Assembly (NCBI RefSeq): GCF_041687215.1
Contig: NZ_JAWLCI010000002.1
Span: 124,001-188,000 of the forward strand
Direction: 5' to 3'
Origin: Mariniphaga sp041687215
GTDB lineage: Bacteria > Bacteroidota > Bacteroidia > Bacteroidales > Prolixibacteraceae
Length of the DNA stretch: 64,000 bases
Shown: one piece after another, positions 59,450-64,000 of the stretch
Layout of the letters: each line of letters starts with the position of its first letter
How positions within the stretch are numbered: the stretch's first letter is position 1
The notes under the pieces: model-generated
The model's input: only the letters and a program-made list of their open reading frames with translations
Told to the model about the DNA's origin: nothing
The model's database searches: none
Program-made: the position numbers and the translations under genes

Positions 59450-59628
59450 GGTTATTATCATTAGTAGTTTTGAAAAAGTAAAAATATGAATTTAATTGAC
59501 TTTTAAAACATAATTTCTGTAAAATCCTGCGAACAAAAGTTTTCCGGCTTCCGGGTTTTCATTTCCTTTTATTAGGCGAACAGAACCAGAAATTCTTTTA
59601 TCTTCAAAAAAATTACCATTTTTACCAA

Positions 59629-62600
59629 ATGGCCCAAAGAAAAAAAATACAGAAGATTACGGGCTGGTTTGCACTAGCCTTTCTGCTTCTTTTACTTGGA
59701 AGTATAATTGTACTTTGGGTTAAATTCATTCCTGATTATGTAAAAAACTACCTGTCAGAATTTACTGATGAAAAATCGGAAGGAATCTATTCTTTATCTA
59801 TTGATGCTGTTAAAATTAAACTTCTACCCTTTTCAGTAAAATTTGAACATGTAAATTTGTTGCCCGATGAGGAACTGGCCGTTTTGAATAAAAACAATCA
59901 AAATAAAACCTTTTATACTTTTAGTGCATCCGAAATTGAGCTGGAAGAAATAAAACTGAAAGCTCTTTTAAACCACCGCAAATTTATTTGCAATCAAGTA
60001 CTGATTAAAAACCCGTCCATTAAATTGGAAGGTGAAGATTTGCTGAAAAGCGATTCGACAAAAATTAATTCAACCCTGGTTTCAGATATCAGGCCGTTGT
60101 TTGAAATGCTTGATGAAGTAAAAATTAACCGGATTGTGCTTGAAGAGGCTAATTTTGGTTTTTACGGAGCATTGGGCAACACCGATTTTATTTCGCAGGC
60201 AAAAAAGGTTTCGGTTGATGTGCTGGGTTTCACCACAAATACAGAAATGATTCAACGGAATACCGGTTTTTTTAAAACAGATGACGTGCTTATTCGCATG
60301 AATGATTTTCAAAACGATATGGGAGACAGCCTGCATGTTTTAACTATTGACACTTTGCTGTATTCACTAAAATCAACAGACATAAGGGCTGCAGGTTTTC
60401 GGCTTTTCCCGCAAACAAGAAATGCAGAAAAAAATTTGTTTGATGTAACCGTCCCTAATTTAACTGTAAAAAGTCGCAGTATTGCGCGTTTTGCGCTCGA
60501 CGATTCCCTTAAAATCCGATATCTTGAATTTAATAAGCCCGACATCAGTTTTTACCGAAAAGAAAATCCTCAGCAATTTAAACTGGAAGCCATCGATAAT
60601 TTCGATTTATACGAACTGGTTCAAAACAATTTTTCAAAACTGGAAGTGGACAGCTTTTTCCTTCACGATGCAAAGGTTGAAATTTTCAGGCAACCAGATT
60701 TCAACAATTATCAGCAGCAGTTTCGCGCTGTAGATATTATTCTGAACAGGTTTGAACTGGATTCTGTTTCAGCGCGAAACCGGGAAAAACTTTTACATGC
60801 CGACGATTTGGAGATGACAGTTGCCGGATATCACCTGAGGCTGGACGATAATGAACACGAATTTAAAGCCGACTCGTTATTTGTTTCAACATTTACCGAC
60901 AGGCTGGGTGCAAAAAAAATTCATTTGCAACCGCTTAATAAAAATCAGTCGGCAAGCCGCACCGAAGTGAATGTGGAGTGTGAATCGTTAAATATTGAAG
61001 GAATTGTTCTGCGGAACTTATACCACACCAAAACACTGCCTTCAGAAAAAATTGAGGTAATTGGCCCCAAAGTGCACCTGCTCTATCATTTGGAAAAAGC
61101 AAAGCCAGCAAAACAGGCTGAAGGCGGGCTTTTGTTTGAACTGGTAACCGATTATCTGCAAGGAGTTTATTCTAATTTGGTTTACATTGAAAGGGGAAGG
61201 CTCGACATTGAAAACAACCTGCACGGAAACTTGCAGGGCTATTTTGAAACCAGTTTCAACTTCAGCCTCACCGATTTCAGCCTTGATTCGGCAAGTGTTG
61301 AACAAACAGATAAATTCTTTTATGCCACCAATTTCGATTTGAATTTTTCAAATTACACCATGCGTTTGGTGGACGATTTGCACAAACTTGAAGTTGACAA
61401 TGTATTAATTTCGAGCATAAATCAACAGATTCAAATTAATAACCTCGAATTGCAGCCGGTTATTGAAAACGTTTCAGTTGATGATATGAAACGCTTTAAC
61501 CGATCGGAACTGTTTCATGTTACCGTTCCGGGAATTAAATTAACCGGGGTAGATTTACGCAATGCATTTTTTAATAATAAACTGCTGATTTCCAACTTCA
61601 GCATATCAAATCCTGATATTTACTTTGAAAACTTCGGGGCACTCCGTTCAGGAGAACCAAATTTGGAACTAACTGAGCTTTATCAACTCATTTTCAATTA
61701 TATTGAAGATTTTGATATCAGGAAGTTTATCGTATCTGATGGAAATTTAAACTGGGTAAATCATACACGCCGGGGAAAAACCACATCGTTTGACAATGCT
61801 TTTTCGGCGTCGCTTCAAAATTTTCGGCTGAACGAAACGGAGCTCCCCAAAAAAAGGCTGCTGTTTTCCGATAATTTTGAAGTATCCATTCGGGACCAGC
61901 AATTCGAATTATCAGACAGTGTACATGTGCTGAAAGGAAGTGAAATTAGGCTTTCTTCTGCAACATCTTCGGTTCAGGTAAAAAACGGACTACTGTTCCC
62001 GCTGATCACTTCAAAAAAATATCACGACCTCGCCACTACTTTCCAGGTTGCCATTCCCGAAATAAATATTGAAGGTTTCGATTTTCAGAATGCCTGGTAT
62101 TCGCAGGAGCCGTTTATTGACAAACTTGAACTTGTTTCTCCCCGGTTTCAGATTTACACTCAAAAGGGAAAAACAAAATCACTCGATTTAAAAACCTACA
62201 CCTTTCCAATGCCGGCGTTTATTGAATCATTAAAACTTAACGAATTTAAAATTACAGATGGCGAAGCAGTAACCTATCAAACTTCTGAAACAAGCCAAAA
62301 AGCGCAGGCTAATTTCAAATTGAATTTTTCGATGCCAGGAATTATGCTGAAAAATAACAACAACCAAATTCAATTGCAGAATCAAAATATTCAGCTTGAA
62401 ATTTCAGACTTCAGGGCGCCAATTGACGAGCTCCATAATATTTTAATCGGACAAATTGATTTCGACCGGGAACGAAAATCTGTTTCAGTTTCAGGTTTAA
62501 AAGTGGAACCTTTTTTAAGACGTGAAGACCAGAACCTGTTTAAAATACTTGCTCCGGAAATTCACTTTACCGGTTTTGATTTGGAAACAGCCTTTGAGCA

Positions 62601-63894
62601 AAACAGTTTCGAATTCGGCCAGATTGAAATTAACAACCCCGATATTTCCATTGAAATTAACCGGAAAATAAAAGACGACACGCTGGAATTTTTGCAAACC
62701 CTCGATTTATATCCATACGTGGAACACCTGATAAACCAGGTTAAAATAGATAACCTGAACCTGAACAAAGCCTACCTTCATTTTAACTGGCTCGAAAAAC
62801 AACTTTTCCAAAATGAACTGCATATTTCATTTAAAGATATTTTCCTCAGCGAGAATCAACCGCCGGCCAACCTGCTCAATTCGAGGGAATTTAATATTTC
62901 AACTACGAATCTTTCAACAACAAACAAAAACGGCATGTATGAATTTACCGCCGATTCGTTAATTTACAATTCGGCCAGACACAACGTTTGGTTGAAAAAT
63001 ATACAGGTGAACCCGCTTGCCAAAAAAGAAGAATTTCCAAGAAAAACAGGCTTTCAGACCGATGTTGCAAAAGCCAGTATTGAATACATTGAATTTCAGA
63101 AAATTAACGAAAAAAGGTGGCTGCAGGACAATATCCTGGCTGCGGAAAAACTGCAAATCGGTCCGGCCAGTCTGGAGATTTTTCGTGATAAACGATTCCC
63201 CTTTAATCACAGCCAAAGACCCCCCTGGCCACAAGACCATTTGAAAAACATCAGTCAGGATTTTGTATTTGATTCGGTAAAACTTATGCCTTCATACATT
63301 AAATACAGCGATTTGTTAAGCATATCGGACGAGCCCGGAGTTATTGAATTTTATGATTTAACTTTTTCAGGCGGCAGACTTTCCAATAGCGAAAAAGAAA
63401 CCGGGCAAAATAACATCTTTGAATTGAATGCACAGGCCAAACTTTTAAATCAATCGTTACTGAAAGCAAATTTCCGTTTCGACCTTACCAGCCCCGATTA
63501 TGTGCATTCTGTAACTGGTTTTTTGCAACCCATGCCTTTGGAACCATTAAATTCGATGATTTCAAAATCGGCCCCGCTTGCCATTGAAACTGGCTATTTA
63601 AACAGGTTGGATTTCGATATTAATTTTTACCAAAACCAGGCAACCGGAAACTTGTATTTTGCTTACGACAACCTGAAAATTGCAGTTTTGGATTACAGCT
63701 CCGATGAAATTCAGAAAGCAAAATTTGCTTCATTCCTGGCCAATAATTTGGTTGTTAATTCGAAAAACCCAAAAGGGAACGAGTTAGTGCCCGTTAAAAT
63801 TTCTTATGTTCGCGATGAAGAACGCTCTATACTAAATTTTTGGTGGAAATCTATTTATTCAGGCGCTAAAAAAGTGATAGGATTGAACCCGTAA
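59629..63894 (+). CDS. Very large AsmA-like envelope protein
   Basis: 1421 residues. One N-terminal membrane helix (about 14-34, LAFLLLLLGSIIVLWVKFI) anchors a long periplasmic part rich in beta strands and repeated 'L.I...F.L..D.' modules, such as GFDFQNAWYSQEPFIDKLEL, GFDLETAFEQNSFEFGQIEI and GVDLRNAFFNNKLLISNFSI. This repeated 'G.D..NA' block with 'I.NP.I' endings is typical of AsmA/TamB-like bridge proteins that move lipids between membranes. The repeated units are about 150-200 residues. The C-terminal segment reads NLYFAYDNLKIAVLDY, then VPVKISYVRDE, as in many such Bacteroidota proteins. No neighbour explains its cargo. Confidence 0.8.
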   Translation: MAQRKKIQKITGWFALAFLLLLLGSIIVLWVKFIPDYVKNYLSEFTDEKSEGIYSLSIDAVKIKLLPFSVKFEHVNLLPDEELAVLNKNNQNKTFYTFSASEIELEEIKLKALLNHRKFICNQVLIKNPSIKLEGEDLLKSDSTKINSTLVSDIRPLFEMLDEVKINRIVLEEANFGFYGALGNTDFISQAKKVSVDVLGFTTNTEMIQRNTGFFKTDDVLIRMNDFQNDMGDSLHVLTIDTLLYSLKSTDIRAAGFRLFPQTRNAEKNLFDVTVPNLTVKSRSIARFALDDSLKIRYLEFNKPDISFYRKENPQQFKLEAIDNFDLYELVQNNFSKLEVDSFFLHDAKVEIFRQPDFNNYQQQFRAVDIILNRFELDSVSARNREKLLHADDLEMTVAGYHLRLDDNEHEFKADSLFVSTFTDRLGAKKIHLQPLNKNQSASRTEVNVECESLNIEGIVLRNLYHTKTLPSEKIEVIGPKVHLLYHLEKAKPAKQAEGGLLFELVTDYLQGVYSNLVYIERGRLDIENNLHGNLQGYFETSFNFSLTDFSLDSASVEQTDKFFYATNFDLNFSNYTMRLVDDLHKLEVDNVLISSINQQIQINNLELQPVIENVSVDDMKRFNRSELFHVTVPGIKLTGVDLRNAFFNNKLLISNFSISNPDIYFENFGALRSGEPNLELTELYQLIFNYIEDFDIRKFIVSDGNLNWVNHTRRGKTTSFDNAFSASLQNFRLNETELPKKRLLFSDNFEVSIRDQQFELSDSVHVLKGSEIRLSSATSSVQVKNGLLFPLITSKKYHDLATTFQVAIPEINIEGFDFQNAWYSQEPFIDKLELVSPRFQIYTQKGKTKSLDLKTYTFPMPAFIESLKLNEFKITDGEAVTYQTSETSQKAQANFKLNFSMPGIMLKNNNNQIQLQNQNIQLEISDFRAPIDELHNILIGQIDFDRERKSVSVSGLKVEPFLRREDQNLFKILAPEIHFTGFDLETAFEQNSFEFGQIEINNPDISIEINRKIKDDTLEFLQTLDLYPYVEHLINQVKIDNLNLNKAYLHFNWLEKQLFQNELHISFKDIFLSENQPPANLLNSREFNISTTNLSTTNKNGMYEFTADSLIYNSARHNVWLKNIQVNPLAKKEEFPRKTGFQTDVAKASIEYIEFQKINEKRWLQDNILAAEKLQIGPASLEIFRDKRFPFNHSQRPPWPQDHLKNISQDFVFDSVKLMPSYIKYSDLLSISDEPGVIEFYDLTFSGGRLSNSEKETGQNNIFELNAQAKLLNQSLLKANFRFDLTSPDYVHSVTGFLQPMPLEPLNSMISKSAPLAIETGYLNRLDFDINFYQNQATGNLYFAYDNLKIAVLDYSSDEIQKAKFASFLANNLVVNSKNPKGNELVPVKISYVRDEERSILNFWWKSIYSGAKKVIGLNP

Positions 63895-63936
63895 CCAGAA
63901 AAATTGTTTCACAAAAATGAACATTCAAAATTTTTA

Positions 63937-63944
63937 TACCTTTG
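63937..63944 (+). promoter_or_regulatory. Candidate -7 box for the last gene
   Basis: TACCTTTG matches TAnnTTTG and lies 13 nt before the ATG at 63958. No clear -33 box is present. Confidence 0.45.
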
Positions 63945-63957
63945 AAAAAAAATAACC

Positions 63958-64000
63958 ATGCAACTAAAAATTAAAGATTACACCCGGGGAATTCTAATTA
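63958..64000 (+). CDS. Start of a gene cut by the window edge
   Basis: ATG at 63958 opens a frame (MQLKIKDYTRGILI) that runs off the right edge. It follows a -7-like box at a suitable distance. Too little is visible to name it. Confidence 0.4.
   Translation, partial: MQLKIKDYTRGILI

Overview
The window is chromosomal DNA of a Bacteroidota bacterium. The signs are a SusC/SusD pair driven by an ECF sigma factor and FecR-type anti-sigma factor, Bacteroidota-type promoter boxes (TTTG, 19-20 nt, TAnnTTTG), a DUF4954 protein, and a biotin-dependent carboxyltransferase set. Gene styles resemble Marinilabiliales/Prolixibacteraceae, but that placement is an inference from family impressions, not from a search. 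No rRNA, tRNA, CRISPR array, transposase gene or prophage was seen.

Layout. 1-5.0 kb: end of a hydroxylaminobenzene-mutase-like gene, a metal-efflux permease with a fused HMA domain, a VOC/glyoxalase remnant, an NfeD-type membrane protease and purB. 5.1-7.1 kb: a small antitoxin-like protein coupled to an MsbA-like ABC exporter. 7.3-11.0 kb: three genes resembling methylmalonyl-CoA:pyruvate transcarboxylase, with the 5S and biotin subunits fused. 11.4-18.1 kb: a membrane protein, a TolB-like protein, a GntR/LacI-type regulator coupled to a DUF6786 lipoprotein, and L-fucose isomerase. 18.4-19.3 kb: peroxiredoxin and a PUA/ASCH-like protein.

19.5-41.8 kb is the most distinctive region. It holds an ECF sigma factor, FecR, SusC with an STN domain, SusD, six exported FAD-dependent oxidoreductases (two of them double-module proteins with HEAT-like tails), a CstA-type transporter and an alpha/beta hydrolase. 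It looks like an outer-membrane uptake and processing locus, but it encodes no recognisable glycoside hydrolase, polysaccharide lyase or sulfatase. Two palindromic intergenic elements bracket one of the oxidoreductase genes.

42-45.1 kb is an accessory patch: a secreted propeptide-like protein, two C-terminal fragments of outer-membrane beta-barrels, a DUF6364/PIN toxin-antitoxin pair, hairpins, and a small membrane-anchored protein flanked by inverted repeats. 45.1-51.9 kb is more ordinary: a VTT-domain membrane protein, glmS, a DUF4954 beta-helix protein, a PAS-LuxR regulator and superoxide dismutase. 52.2-56.9 kb is a likely osmoprotectant operon (outer-membrane porin, BCCT transporter, universal stress protein, glycine-betaine-binding lipoprotein). 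56.9-64 kb holds a GlsB-like protein, an MFS transporter, a ThuA-domain protein, a very large AsmA-like envelope protein, and the start of one more gene.

Family assignments come from reading translated sequences and motifs. No database search was run.
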